A DNA stretch of 64,000 nt. Source: Maylandia zebra (Eukaryota > Chordata > Actinopteri > Cichliformes > Cichlidae). The DNA lies in the NCBI RefSeq assembly GCF_041146795.1, contig NC_135175.1, forward strand, positions 36,714,169-36,778,168. The letters are read 5' to 3'. The notes under the pieces were generated by a model. That model had not been told where the DNA came from. It did not search any database and saw only the letters and a list, made by a program, of their open reading frames with translations. Position 1 is the stretch's first letter, and every line of letters begins with the position of its first letter. The translations under genes were made by a program, and so were the position numbers. Shown here in pieces: positions 1-11,839 of the stretch.

Positions 1-769
1 CTGCCGTGCACGCATTGAGTTAAAGTGAGGCTAACCCAGCCGTTCGCTAATAAGGACTACTGTAGGCTGCTGTTTCGCTAAAGTTGTGGAGCCTAACAGG
101 CCGCAGAGGATCGTTAGCGAACTGGATAACGACGGACACACCCCAGACAGTCACTCAGAGTACCTCTGGCAACGTGGGAAGCTAAAACAGGTAGCTTGTG
201 GAGCAGGTGGAGATCACGGACCTTCCTCATCTTTGTGCTGCTGCATTCAGAGCGGAGTGTTTCTGAAGGAGCTGAAGACAACTTGTTGCCTGGATTAAGC
301 TGGTGGGAATTGCACGTTTCACAAGGTACTGAGTTTATTTATTTATGTTTTGCTCTTCCGGTTGGGAGATCTTTTGGATTTACACTGGAGCAATACAGGC
401 CTGCAGCGTAGGGTTTATCTCTGCCGGCTTTAGGTTTAGTTTGGGACTATAATTGTTTTATCACTGGTGGTTTACACTGTATATGTGGAGATCCTGTGTA
501 CAGTGGGTAAATTGCTGTGTGCGTTTTTTGGTTTTATTATTTTGTTTTCATTGTTTGGTAAATTAAAGGAGGGTTGCAAGACTCTACTTTACATGGTGTA
601 TGACATGATTTACTGCACTATAGACACTAGTGTTCATTTTTGCGTGTAGTGCTACTGTTAAGGAATAAGCTTCATTGATCCCAGAAACAAGAGATTAATT
701 TAAAAACTATCGTACGAGAGTACACTAGGAAAAGAACCCAAAGCCCATTTATTTAATGGTATTGAGTAA
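1..769. other. No gene recognised
   Basis: I see no exon with a credible reading frame and splice borders here. The stretch is unremarkable, moderately AT-rich intronic DNA, presumably part of a dynein heavy chain intron because dnah exons on the minus strand lie just to the right. A repeat origin is possible but not shown. Confidence 0.4.
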
Positions 770-1085
770 ATGAGGGCTACAGTTAGAAATATCCTGTCTC
801 AGAGTGACGCTGAAAAACTAGTTCATGCATTTATTACTTCCAGGCTGGACGACTGCAATTCATTATTATCAGGAAGTCCTAAAAACTCGCTGAAAAGCCT
901 TCAGCTGATCCAAAATGCTGCAGCAAGAGTCCTGACAGGGACTAGAAACAGCAGATTTCTCCTACACTAGCTTCTCTTCACAGGATTGACCCCTCATGGC
1001 TGCCCCTCCCTGCCCCTTTCTTTGCTTTCAGTCTCTTCCTGTTTAAAGAGAGTTCTTCCTTCCCACCATCAACAAAGTCTTCATA
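770..1085 (+). mobile_element. L2-type LINE, 3' fragment
   Basis: A 66-codon open frame (770-970) carries the C-terminal part of a non-LTR reverse transcriptase, with the familiar pattern of SRLDDCNSLL followed by LQLIQNAAARVLTGTR. It is followed by the typical fish L2 3' tail wording (CTGTTTAAAGAGAG, TTCTTCCTTCCCACC). It is a 5'-truncated dead copy lying in an intron of the dynein heavy chain gene, opposite to its direction. Confidence 0.8.
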
Positions 1086-1168
1086 TATGACGTCATGTGA
1101 TCACTGGAAGCTTAAAACATCTCCCTTCTTGTGCTCAGTGAAAGCCTGAATGGATGGAGGTGTTTTAC

Positions 1169-1273
1169 CTGCTGCGACCTGAGAGCAGGTAACATGATGT
1201 GAGTCAGCAGAGTTTCCAGACTGTTCAGGACGCCGCCGGCGCCGCTGCAGTCCAACACGCCAAAGTTCACTTC
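1169..1273 (-). CDS. dnah5: dnah exon (fourth seen)
   Basis: This 105-bp phase-0 exon has acceptor TGATGTTTCCAG at its right edge and donor CAG|GTAAAA at its left. It encodes EVNFGVLDCSGAGGVLNSL and then LLTHIMLPALRS, which matches the dynein heavy chain N-terminal region. The next exon lies outside the window. Confidence 0.75.
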
Positions 1274-4200
1274 CTGGAAACATCAGGTTGCACCAGAAGA
1301 TTAGAATGATTGGCTGCATCCACGTCACAGTCAACCAATGAGGTCTGTGCAGTTTGTTAAAGTTGCAGGTGAGGAGGTGACCCAGACCAGTTACTGACCT
1401 GCTGCACGTTAGCGGTGGTTATGGCCTTCTCAGTGGTTCTCAGGAAGAACAGACATTTCCCCAGTAAAGGCTGGAAACACAGAACATGATGGAGTTCAGG
1501 TTCCTTTAACGTGACGCAGACAGAGCACTTCCTCTGCACTCTGTCACCAGAGTTCACCATGCAAAGGAAAACCTTTCATGGGCTTTAAAGACGGGGAGAG
1601 CTCTGCAGGCTGCTCGTTACCAGTGATGGGAGTAACGGCGCTACTTTTTTCAGTAACGAGTAATCTAATTACTACTCCTATCGCTACAACGCCGTTACAG
1701 TTACTAACAAGAAAATATGGTCTGTTACTATGTTTCAGCAAACAGACGGTTGAAGCTGTGTTCAGCTTCCAGCAGTTTATATCAGCTGCAGGAAGTAGCT
1801 GTAAGTAATCTGGGCGCTGCAGCTTTAAGCAGCTGTGCGCCTGCAGACAGACCATCACTTTTTGGCACAACAGCTGGAGCTCAGGGGGCAAAACAATCAC
1901 GTTAGTGCTGCTGTTTGACTGAGGAAGAATAAAGGAGTCGTGGTCAATCACATGACCACTTACAGACAAAGCAACAAGGTGACATATACCAGTTTATAAA
2001 CTGTGTTGATGGGCCAGTGAAACCAGAGTCATGATAAACAATATAAACGTGTTTGTTCCTCAATAGTTTCATGTTGACTGTCTGAGGACAGCAGCGAGAC
2101 CTCTCTGCTTATGAGCTGCTGTCAGACCTGCAGCTATCAGGCTGTCATCTTCTCCTTTATACTGGACACAAATGATTATTTTGGAGTCGCACAAATAATT
2201 TGTGGCGTCTTATTGAAGAACAGCTGATTGTTCTGGAAATAGTTTAATGGTTATTTAAAAAAAGGTAAATGGCTGCAAATAACTTTGTTGTTTGCAAAAC
2301 TTGTGCATAATTTTCACATTTATATTTAAAGTTATGAAAATGATTCGTTAAACATGTTCGTGGTTGTTACAGTAAAAATAACGTTTTATGTTTTCTGTCT
2401 GATTTTAGATCAGTTGTGTTAACACAGTTTGTCAAAATGAAAACATACGTGTAGATTCAGACACGTGAGGTTGTGCTGAAAACAATGAGACCCAACAAGG
2501 CAAAGTAAATAGTTTTTAAAGGTAAATGTGGAGGAAACATCAGCAGCTGTCACGGCTGGGGCAGCAGTCGTGCGGTGGAATGAACGAGGACCCGAGATGC
2601 AGACGGCGGTGGAGATGCGAGTGGAGATTTATTTACAGTGACAATAACAAAGGTGAGGAAAGAAGCGAACATCAAGCTAAACTGGGACAAACTAACAGAC
2701 AAAGCAGGAAACATGAGGGCAGCAGGGAAACACAGAGATGACACGAAGAAGGCAGAGAGACGTGGAGACACACAGAGTCATGCAGACACACACTATAAAT
2801 ACACAGCAGGTAATGAGGGGATGACACACAGGAGGGGAGCACAGCTGAACCACAAGACGACACACAAACCTTCAAAGTAAAACAGGAAACACACAGACTG
2901 TTTTACAACACAAGGACAGGAACAGAGCACAGAGGACAGACACAGGCAGGGCTGAGGAAACACGAAGCACTAAACATAAGAACCGAACCCTAAGAACGAA
3001 CACAGACTCAGAATAAACAGCAAACACAAGATGAAACCAAAAGGAAACACAAACCGCTGCGACCCAGGACCCTGACAAAAGGAGTTCACGATGGCCGATT
3101 ATACCCTGGAGCCCAGAGGCTACTTTTAAAGTAACACAATAGTTACTTTTCAAGTAATTAATTACATCTACAACCTTGTAGCTCAGTTACTAAGTTACTT
3201 TTTTGAAGAAGTAATTAGTAACTATAATTAATGACTTAATGAATGTTTAATGACTGTTTGAAAGTAACTGGCCCAACACTGGATATGAGCGAGTTTCCCA
3301 GCTGATGCAAACTGGGAAGCTTCTCCTGTTTGAAGTGGATCTATTCAGCTTTTATTTCCTGATCATTTTAAGCATCAACAACGTTTCTAAAAACAAGCAG
3401 CAGTTTGTCATCATTCATAAACTCTGACGTCACAGGAGTGTTTTTATTCCTGTGCCATGTTTGAAAGTTTCTGCATATCAGAGCTGCCAACACGGCACCG
3501 ACTCAGGCTGGAACTGACTTTAAATGCTTCATCATTCATGATCCTGTTAAAACCACATCCAGGGGAAGTGTTATTAGCATGTAGCCTTTAGCTCATGTTG
3601 GTGCTCCTCCATGTTTGTAGTCCTTTTTTCTGTGAATAAGTGTTTGTGGAGCTCCTCAGACTTCGGCCTCTCGACCTCCTGATGTTCAGCCTGCAGCTGT
3701 CAGTCATCCAGTGTTTGCTCAAAGACTTTAATCACCTCGTTAACCAAACAAAGCAGCACAGTTTGATCCATGGAAACACAAACACGCTCAGGCTCATCGT
3801 CTCTGAACAGGACAATGATGAATCGTAGGCTCGGGATTGTTTGGAGCTTAAAGAGAAATCAGATACATCAGAACACAAAAACCCCGAGAGGTGGATCAAT
3901 GTGACGTCACACAGCTCTGAGTCCTCGAGTCTGATCCAGGCTCGTGCTTTAAGACATGTTTCTGTGTAACAGCTCAGGTGTGTTCAGGACATTTGATTGG
4001 AAGAAGCCGTCTGTGGATAAATGCTGCTCTCCACCTCAGCTGTCAGGTTTACCCAGAGAACGGCCGTCCTGACTTCCAGCAGCCCCACGGTCCTCGTTTC
4101 TAATAAACTGGCATCACTGAAACGAACTGTCTGCCTCGCTGTTCAATAATCTGCTCTTTGCCAATTTCCCAGCAGAAGCTTCCACTCATATCAGCATTTT

Positions 4201-4781
4201 TCTGTGATTCTCACATTAACGAAGCATAAAAAGCTGAAGCCAACCTCAGAGTTCCCCGTAGTGAGGAAGAGTTTCCTCTGAGCCACAGCTGAGTTTGATG
4301 CGTCCACAAAGGAAGACTGACGGGAGGACGGACTCTGGGAGAAAGGCAGATATTAAAAGATATGAATACAAAGTACGCTGCAACAACCAGCAGATTATGA
4401 AGAGCGGTCAGACCTTCATGTGTCCGTCATTGAAATGTGGTCAAAGTTACCTGTTTGACATCCTGATAGAAGAAAATCAGCTTCTTGGATCCGTTTGCAG
4501 CAAAGAATTCATGGATCAGACTGAACTGGAAGAATCAGACATTAATGACTCAAAGGTTCAACTCTGAGGAAGGATCACGTCTCTGAACTTACTCTGTCAT
4601 CAGAGACGATGGCGTCTTCCACCGCCGCCTCCTCCAGGCTGCCGGCGTCTGCCAGCCTGCTCATCAGGTATTTATGTCGGGCATCCAGAGCTGCCCGCCG
4701 TTCCTCCTTCACGGCTCTCGCCTGTTTGGCTACTTCTCTCCTCGCCTCATTGGACAGCAGCATCGTCCTTTTACCAGACAC
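1169..4781 (-). CDS. dnah5: Axonemal dynein heavy chain N-terminal tail (DNAH5/DNAH8 group), partial gene
   Basis: Four phase-0 minus-strand exons (4593-4781, 4451-4525, 1399-1470, 1169-1273) read without stops. They encode the start of an outer-arm dynein heavy chain, the motor subunit that bends cilia and sperm flagella. Family-typical wording appears in the right order: AALDARHKYL, then VEDAIV, FFYQDV, FFLRT, KAIT and LLTHIMLPALR. This resembles the extreme N-terminus of human DNAH5 more closely than DNAH8, judged from memory of the family. Dynein heavy chains exceed 4,000 residues, so this is only the first fraction; the stem, AAA+ ring and stalk lie beyond the left edge. One exon between 1470 and 4451 may be missing from this reconstruction, because DNAH5 has extra residues between the FYQDV and FFxRT segments. 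The first methionine may be inside the 4593-4781 exon (a Met lies 11 codons into the open frame) or in an upstream exon. Confidence 0.75.
1399..1470 (-). CDS. dnah5: dnah exon (third seen)
   Basis: This 72-bp phase-0 exon of 24 codons lies between acceptor TGTGTTTCCAG and donor CAG|GTCAGT. It reads PLLGKCLFFLRTTEKAITT and then ANVQQ, which joins directly to the EVNFGVLD exon. Confidence 0.75.
1621..3281. mobile_element. hAT-like non-autonomous DNA transposon
   Basis: The left end reads CAGTGATGGGAGTAACG. The right end, on the opposite strand, reads CAGTGTTGGGCCAGTTAC, followed by the run of GTAATTA/AGTAACT words common to fish hAT families. I see no target duplication, so the copy may be composite. 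An LTR lies inside it. The 141-codon antisense frame within it is not a gene. Confidence 0.65.
2548..3077 (-). mobile_element. Solo LTR, nested in hAT
   Basis: On the minus strand it begins TGTCAGGGTCC and ends CCGTGACA, the TG...CA ends of an LTR. A TATA-like GTATTTATAG lies mid-element and an AATAAA lies toward the 3' end. No internal retroelement sequence is present. The flanks (GCAGC, AAAGG) do not match, so target duplication is lost or the LTR is recombinant. Related sequence occurs at 9018 and near 11 kb. Confidence 0.65.
3282..4450. other. Intronic DNA, no gene recognised
   Basis: This sits between the hAT copy and the second dnah exon. No further exon with good borders was found, although an unassigned dnah exon could be hidden here or under the transposon insertion. 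Confidence 0.4.
4451..4525 (-). CDS. dnah5: dnah exon (second seen)
   Basis: This 75-bp phase-0 exon (acceptor CTGATTCTTCCAG, donor CAG|GTAACT) encodes FSLIHEFFAANGSKKLIFF and then YQDVKQ. The FYQDV word is diagnostic for the DNAH5/8 N-terminus. Confidence 0.8.
4593..4781 (-). CDS. dnah5: dnah exon (first seen)
   Basis: This 189-bp phase-0 exon (acceptor TGTTTCTCCAG, donor AGA|GTAAGT) encodes 63 residues, with a basic, helical stretch VKEERRAALDARHKYL and then VEDAIVSDDR. The open frame extends upstream through the acceptor to another Met at 4793, so it could also be a first exon. Confidence 0.75.
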
Positions 4782-7131
4782 CTGGAGAAACATCAGCTCA
4801 GTCTACAGACGCAGAGACTAGTGAGAGCCAAACATCTGCAGGTTTCTGAGGACCACGTTTGACCCTGACTGGAGCATCGATTCTGAGTGCGACGGCCTAA
4901 ACTGAGCTCCTGCCCCCCCTCCACTGAGACGTTCTCCTGTGATGTGTCATGGGGGGAAGTGTTCCTCACGGTTGGACTCGTGAGAAGTTCAGTCAGTTTA
5001 TTCAAACTTTAAAACATTTTCAGTGTCTGGATTTCAGCAGAAACAAATGTGAACACAGCACTTTCTGATTGAGTATAAAGGATGAAAGAGTCAGTGATCA
5101 GTAACATTGTTGCTGCCTGATGCTGTTGTAGAGCTGTCTGTGGATCCTCACCTTCCTGGAAGCCTTCCCTGGATCGCTCAGATATCATTAACTTGTTTGT
5201 GTTCAGTAGAATCAGGTGTTGTGGATGCAGGTCGTAGCTGTGTGAGGCCTGTACAGTCAGCGCTGTGTGAGCGCTGTGTAACGTTAGCTTAGACTTCTTT
5301 CTGTTGTTATCATCCTTCAGGTTAATGTTGTTTTCATTATGCATCACAGGAAGTGTGGGTGGCTGTTAGCCTCACAGCTCATGGAGAGTTGCTGCTGCTC
5401 TGCCTCCTTGTTGATGTTTCTGCTCTTTGTGTTACTTTGTGTTACTTTGTGTTACTTTGTGTCGTGGCTGAAACAAAGTGAGTCCATGTTACTAACTGTA
5501 GTCGTCTCTCTGTCTCATGCACAGCTGAATGAAAGTATTTTTATACTTTGTGTAATCTGTTGGGTCTTTGAGCCCTTTTTAAACAGCATATGAGCCACAT
5601 GTATGTGTGTATATGAAAGGTTGTTTGTAATACATCAAATTGTTGCTTATTCTAGAGCTGCTGCTGTGCCTGATTGGTCGACTCGCTCTAAACTGAAGGT
5701 TGACTTGATTCTTTTGGTTTTTTACATGTTGTCAATAAACCAACTTCTTTCTGATCTGAACGGCGTCTCTGACGTGTCACAGGCCTGTCAGCTTTCTTGG
5801 TGCTTGGTATAGTTTTGAGCTTCATGCTCTGGCTGTTGTTGGGTTTTCCTCTTTCATATTAAAGCTTTTGTCCTACATTTGCTCTAAAGTCTAATTCTAA
5901 TCCCAGCACTGTGTCTGGGTGTGTGATGGTTGTTTCCTGCTCTTTCTCATGAAACAGTCACAACATTCTCAGTCCAACTTTCACTCTTTGCTGCGTTTGC
6001 TGCAGCTGCAGTGAACATGGTGCCGTTTGCCTTTAAGAAAGTTGTGCACAAAGGCTTTTTCTCTAGCAGACAGCTGTGTGGCTAAAAGTCAGATCAGTTT
6101 TTACCACCTCAGTCACACTGGACTGAAACAAGAGTGAAACTAGGAAGAATCAGAGTTTGTCCAGTGACTGCACTGATTGTCTTCATATTCACAAACTGAT
6201 TCTAAGTAGTTGCATCAGCTAATCACCCGGACACTGAGCGTCCAACACGCTCCCTGAAGGAAACGATTACATCCTCCAAACAATCACAATCTGTCTCTGA
6301 ACGACTGGAATTATTCTCTGATTTGTGAATAACTGGAGTTTATCAATGCAGACACGTTGCCAACATGATGAAGTCAGTCTGAGTCTCTTTGGCTAACTTA
6401 ACTCAAGTGGTTGCCGACTATTCTGGTTCTATTCCCATATAACAGCAGGGTTGCTGAGCACCTCTGTCACTCTGCACTTATGTTCCCAGTTCTCTTTTGT
6501 GGAGGAATTTTCCAGGAATTCCTGGGACCAGCTTTCCATGAGAGACCCGATCAGGAGCGCCTGTCCTGGACACTCCCAGCATCACAGGGACTCACAAACC
6601 CGTCTACCACAGTGAGAAGCCTGATCGTCACAGGCCCACATGTAGCTTTAGATCACACGTGTGCACTTCCTGTGGTCACTGCTGGAACTCTAGACTCACC
6701 GAGGGGCCAGTGGTTGGTGAGGCAGCAGCAGCTGAAGTCATGTGACTAATGGCTCTCAGGTTCTGTCCTCCTATTGGCCGGTGTCCTTCACCTGTCACAC
6801 CTGGTCCAGAAAGAGTGAGAATGTTCAGAGCTTTAATGGAAAAGAATATTATTACATATAAAAGGCCTCTAACAAGTATTGTAGAGTTAATCAGGATGAA
6901 GTCCATCATGAACACTTCAGAGTGCTTCAGACAGTCGGTGTTTCATCCACAGAGCCTCCAGCCTGCATATCAAAGGATCCTGAGGAACGACAGTGAACCC
7001 GAGTTCCCCTCATTACATTCATGTGTGTGACTGTGAGGAAAAGGTGATTGTATGAACGTGTGTGAGCGAGTGAATGAGGCTTGTATCAGAGTGGAGATAA
7101 TGTCAGCGGCACAAGCTGGACGCTGCAGGTG
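4782..7131. other. Region 5' of the dynein exons, no gene recognised
   Basis: Several short open frames exist on both strands (for example 6411-6749 plus and 5009-5347 minus), but none shows family motifs or paired splice sites. A small direct repeat (three units of GTTACTTTGT) lies near 5432-5462. Confidence 0.4.
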
Positions 7132-7418
7132 TCACATGTGAATCTGTGCATCAGTGTCTGCACCTTTGTGGAGGTGAAGCTCAGGAGGTTTGGATTTGTT
7201 CAAAGCTCTGTCTGCTCCATCTTTCTTTCCCTCAGGCCTCTCCAGATCAGGAAGGAGGTCCTGTTCTCCTTCTCCCTCCTGGACTTCTGGATCCAGGGAA
7301 GGATCAAAGTCTCTCAGCCCAGCATCAGAGCTTCTGGCTGGGGGAGGACTGGAAGTTTCAGCTGGAGGCTGAGAGCCTGGATCTGCCATCTGAGTCACAA
7401 TTCAAATATTCTCAGTAA
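7132..7418. other. Possible exon, strand unresolved
   Basis: Two readings compete. On the plus strand, a strong acceptor (TCTTTCTTTCCCTCAG) precedes a frame from 7236 that ends in a TAA at 7416-7418, which would suit a terminal exon of about 60 codons. On the minus strand, a Pro/Glu/Asp-rich frame begins near 7398 with MADPGSQPP; it could be the disordered N-terminus that some dynein heavy chains carry, but its best donor (AAAG|GTGCAG) is phase 1 and does not join the phase-0 exon at 4781. I do not recognise the plus-strand peptide. Confidence 0.25.
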
Positions 7419-9017
7419 TTTTTAAAGCTCATTCATTTGGACCGAGTGTGGGACAGCAGCACATCTGCACTGCTTCAGCTGGACCTCTAACAGCACTTTG
7501 TAAATGTTGGACTGTTTGATCTTTCAGCTGCTTCATGAAGCTGCAGATCTTTTCATTGGGTAACAGTTCTGACTGCAGCATGCGCTGCTCTTAAACCTGC
7601 AGCTATAGTTGTGCATTAATAACCGTCACAGATGTCCAGGTTACCCCTGCTGTGCGCTCTGATGCACATGTGCTGAACTCCTTTATTCACACAGCCACGT
7701 GTTTCTCACCTGCTACCAATGAAAGCTGCTAGTTTTTAAATAAGAAGAGATTTTACACAAAGCTTTTTCTCTTTTTAATGTTTAATATAAACATTTCATT
7801 TCAATAATTTCCTTTTTTGACTGATGGTGTCATCTTTCTGTGAAACTGTGCTGCCATCATCTATCCATAAGACCACAGATAAAGATAAATGTGGTGTTAA
7901 TAAAGCTCCCAAATAAAAACAAGACTCAGTAATAATAATGAGACGATGTTTCATCAGATCAGAAACCAGCAGGGTTATAATACCTGTGCTGACTCACCTG
8001 TGTGCGTCTGTCTGAGGACGAGTCTCTGATACTCTGGGACCAACCAGTGAAGTCAGACTAACAGTGGAAACAGGAAGTGAATGAAAGTTTGACTGTCTCC
8101 ATGGTAACCCAGGCTGGGGGATTGTGTGTGTTTCTTAGTGACTCTGTAACCAAACACACAACAAAGCTGCCTCCTCTGTGGGTGTTAAGTCATTTATTTC
8201 AGCCACTGAAATCATTTACAATGATGTCGAAGATTCAAAAAGACAAAAATACACAGTATATGTATATATTGAATCCAGGTTTTAGACGGTTTCATGTATA
8301 TTTGGTTTGTTCCTGGTTCGCTGCTACTTTAGAGTTTATTCCTCTCTCAGTGTTTCTCCCTCTCGGGTCAAGTCTCTTGTATTAACTTTGTTCATGTGTC
8401 TGTTTCAGTTTTCACATTTCCTGCTTTATTTTGGTGAGTTGTCGTCCTCGTGCTTTGCTTTTGTTTCCCTCGTCTTGTTTGCTGTGTCTTGTTCTCCCGG
8501 CTGTCTCCATTTCCGTTTATTGCCCTGCTGTCCATCAGTTATCAGTTTTCTAAGTTCCTGATCTCTGAATTCAAACTCCAGCATAAGAAAGCAGGCAGCA
8601 AAACTTTATTTAAACAGGCAGAAGCACAGAGGAGAGTTTAAACCTCAGTAAACAGATTGTAAACACTGATCATGTGATTCAATAGGTTATTCCAGCATTA
8701 CAGGAAAAACAGCTTCAGTTATATTGGTGCAAACTGACGCTGGTCCCAGATAACCTGAGGTGTTGCTCTTCAACCTGTAGATGTGGTTCAGCATTAATGG
8801 AGCTTCACATATTTGCTGGTTTGTGCACTAATAATTACTGAGGTCCCAGACTCTGCTTCAGTCCATCCAATGTCCTGCTCAGCATCTAATCAGAGTCCAG
8901 GTTTTAACGAGAGGCACTTTCAGAACTAAAGTGCAGTTTAAAAACACGTCACATGAAGATCACAATGACACCGTCAGCGGTCTTTGAGATTCATGGTCAC
9001 AGCTCCACAGACTCTTT
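7419..9017. other. No gene recognised
   Basis: AT-rich, with scattered short open frames and no splice-supported coding sequence. Confidence 0.4.
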
Positions 9018-9220
9018 CTGTCACGGCTGCACAGCAGTCGTGTGGTGAATTGAGAAAAGGATCCAAGATGCAGGCACTGACTGGGGTGCGAGTGAATGTT
9101 TATTTGCAGAGGTGATAAGGTGACAAAAACAGGAGGAGCAGAGCGGGGAGTAAACCAACCTAAACTGGGGGAAACTGGTTTGACCGAAGCTGCAAAGACA
9201 GTCAGCAGGGTCTGGATGCA
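9018..9220 (-). mobile_element. LTR fragment of the 2548-3077 family
   Basis: The stretch begins TGTCACGGCTG and shares ordered words with the LTR at 2548 (CAGCAGTCGTG, then GATGCAG, GGTGCGAGTG and TTTATTTGCAG). Only the 3' part, on the minus strand, is clear. The other boundary is not resolved. Confidence 0.5.
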
Positions 9221-9335
9221 TTCAGCACCACGTCCTTGTTGGGCCTTCAGTGATAGGACAGTTTATTATGCTGCTAACATTAATAAGTCTGTTCACCTGT
9301 AGAGCTCATTTAAACACATCAGGTGTAGAACATCA

Positions 9336-9480
9336 TGTGTCACGGCGTGTCCAAATTCACAGGCTGCATCCTCCTGAGGACCCGGCCTTCAAGGTCTACG
9401 TGGGCCGGGTCCTCCAAAGGTCGGGTAGGCGGAAGTGAGCGGCTGTGACGGTCTGGCCTTCAGATTAGCGTCACCGCTGT
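9336..9480. mobile_element. Short DNA-transposon (MITE-like) fragment
   Basis: It contains CGTGTCCAAATTCACAGGC, then GCATCCTCCTGAGG and GGCCTTCAAGG. A sequence with the same words in inverse orientation lies at about 53360-53525, so this is a dispersed repeat. Family assignment is uncertain. Confidence 0.4.
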
Positions 9481-9882
9481 CTCGGTGGAGTTTAATAAAC
9501 TCGGCCGTCTGCTCCTTGCTGTCTAAAATGTAACAGGACACTGGAGTAAACTCTTGACCGTCTCACACTTCTGTTTAATCAGTTTGATGTTTATTCAACT
9601 GTGTGAAAACTATAACTCTAATCTCAGCCAAACCAATTTACTCAGGAACAAATAAAACACTGAAAAAAGCCAAACAACAACATTTTTAAGTTATCTGAGT
9701 GACTTATGTATCATGTTTAAGCTGAGTAGCCAAAGGCCGCGGGGGTTTGAAACGATGTGCTGGGAGTTGGCTGTTCTCACCCCGGTCAGCTATCGAGCTG
9801 GTGGGTAACAGACGTCTCCAAAAACGTCGGAGCACTTTTGCAAATATGTGATGTCTTGACAAACCGAGCAGATACTTGAAGT

Positions 9883-10688
9883 TTACACTCCTACATTCTC
9901 AAACAGGAGCCCCAGCAGAGATGGATGGCTGGCGCGGCTCTCCGGAGCCCCCAGTCGGAGCAGATGCAGGGCCAGCAGGTGTGGAGACCCCTGGCTGAGG
10001 CAGCTGAAGCTGTGGGTGGCTGTCAGCCAGCTCAGGATGCCTTTTGGGCTGCAGCAGCATAAACTCCTCAGCAGCCTGGGTAAGCTTGCTCTCTGTGGAG
10101 GCTGTTGCAGCTGACTCACCCGAGCGGTGCAAACTTAGTTACCTTCAAGGCTCCAGAGTCAGCTGAGGTCAGCAGCTCAGCCTCTGGGGAGGTTACAATC
10201 CCTGGAACAGCCAGGTCTCTACAACCAGAAACAGTCTTTGCATGTGCAGCTTCAGAACCAGACTTGAAGTTCCAGTTAGTGTCCGATGTCCCAGAAACAC
10301 TCAGGTGCTCACTGAGCAATCTCCTGAGGCCAACACTCACAAAGTAAAACAGTCTTTGAGCCTTTGTGGGAACATTTATCGTCTGTGCTGGAAAGGTGGG
10401 AACATCTGGGAGATGCAGCCTTAACACACTGGGTTTCACACGTCCTTGGAGGCAGCTCACTAAACTCAGGGATGCAGACAAAATCAGCACTTGCAGGAAC
10501 ACAATGTGTCCTCTCACAATGAGCTTGGAAGCAGAAACTGAGTTTTCCTCACTGACTGTTTTAGACAGTATTGTGGGAGCAACACAAACAGCAGCTTCAG
10601 CTGGAAACACACAGTTTAGTGTCTTTGCTGCTCGCTTTAAGTCACAATAAACAGGAAACTCATTGTGTCTCATGTCAGACTCACTCAT
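9883..10688 (-). other. Unexplained open-frame region
   Basis: A 190-codon minus-strand frame (10116-10688) overlaps two further frames (9899-10132 and 9883-10119). No family motif, membrane segment pattern or splice evidence is visible. It could be a decayed mobile-element ORF or chance. No function is claimed. Confidence 0.25.
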
Positions 10689-10919
10689 ATACAGGAAAGG
10701 AAGAGGCGGAGCTTATTTCCTGCAGGGAGAGGTTAGCAGTCTGTCTTTTTCTCATTTCTGACTCCTAAAGAGCTGAAAAACACAGGCTGTTATTGGCTGG
10801 CTGATACTGGGATTAATGTCCTTGAAGCCAGCAGTCTTTAATGTCCAGCTTCAGGACGGGCAGGTGAAAAACAGTCCTTTATGTCCTCTGATGTTCAATA
10901 AACTGTCCTGATTACTGAG

Positions 10920-11215
10920 GGAGCAGAGAAAGTGTCTCCATCACTCACCACAGCTGGATGCTCTGAAATCCAGCTGTGGAGAGGAGCGCCGGCGGCGTGG
11001 ACGCAGTTTAGTAATCAGGGAACGGGAGACAGGAGGGAGACACAGCTGGGACCAATTACACACACGAGACAGGAAACAGTAACACAGGACTGTCAAAGTA
11101 AAACAGGAAATACAGAGTCCAAAGTAAGGAGACGTGGGACACAGTGAAGACACACAAACCAGAACTATAATCACAAAACTCAGAGACATAAAGAGTGAAT
11201 CAGCTGATTCAGTGT
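10920..11215 (-). mobile_element. LTR-family fragment
   Basis: It shares wording with the LTR at 2548-3077, such as AAAGTAAAACAGGAAA and the CACACAAACC/AGGGAGACACAG runs, in the same orientation. Ends are not defined. Confidence 0.35.
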
Positions 11216-11839
11216 TTGTGACAAAAACATGGATCCTGCTTAATAAGTTGTGTTTGTTGGTTTCTGTATTATTTTGTGTATCGCTCTTATGAGCTGTTGT
11301 TTTTTCACTGAAATATTATTTAATTGTTTTAAGCTTTTTGTTGACTTTGAAGTGCTTAAGTTGATATTTTTGAACATTAATTTGTTCGATTATTGTCGAG
11401 TGGATAAAACTGTCAAACACAGCTGCTTCCAGCACGGCCGGAGGAGAGGTGGCCGAGCAGACGCACAACACACACAGCTCACAGGTTTGCATTTCTAGAT
11501 GTTGCAGATGTTGCAGAAATTGACAGTAAAGAACTCGGAGATCCAGCGCTGTCTCCTGCCCCTGATTTATACACCACAACACAACGACAGGCGTAACTCA
11601 CACAAACGGGCAACATGAGGCTCAGATGCTTTGGACGTGTTCACATATACTGGACACAGAATGATGAAGATGGAGCTGCAGGAAGGAGGAAAAGAGGGAA
11701 ACACAGAAAAGATTCACAGATGTGGTGAAAAAGGACACGACAGGTTCTGTTTGTTAGTTTGGTTTTTCTTTATTTGGTAAAGATTCAGAAATAAAGAGAA
11801 GATCACATGTTTGAATATCATATTAATGTTCTGTAATAC

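Noticed and set aside
1544-1969. 141-codon minus-strand frame as a possible dnah exon
   Set aside because: It spans the end of a hAT element and has no dynein wording or usable splice sites.
2548-3077. Terminal TGTCA/TGACA ends considered as DNA-transposon inverted repeats
   Set aside because: TG...CA ends, TATA-like and poly-A signals, and the 5-bp duplication of the related copy at 25576 fit an LTR better.
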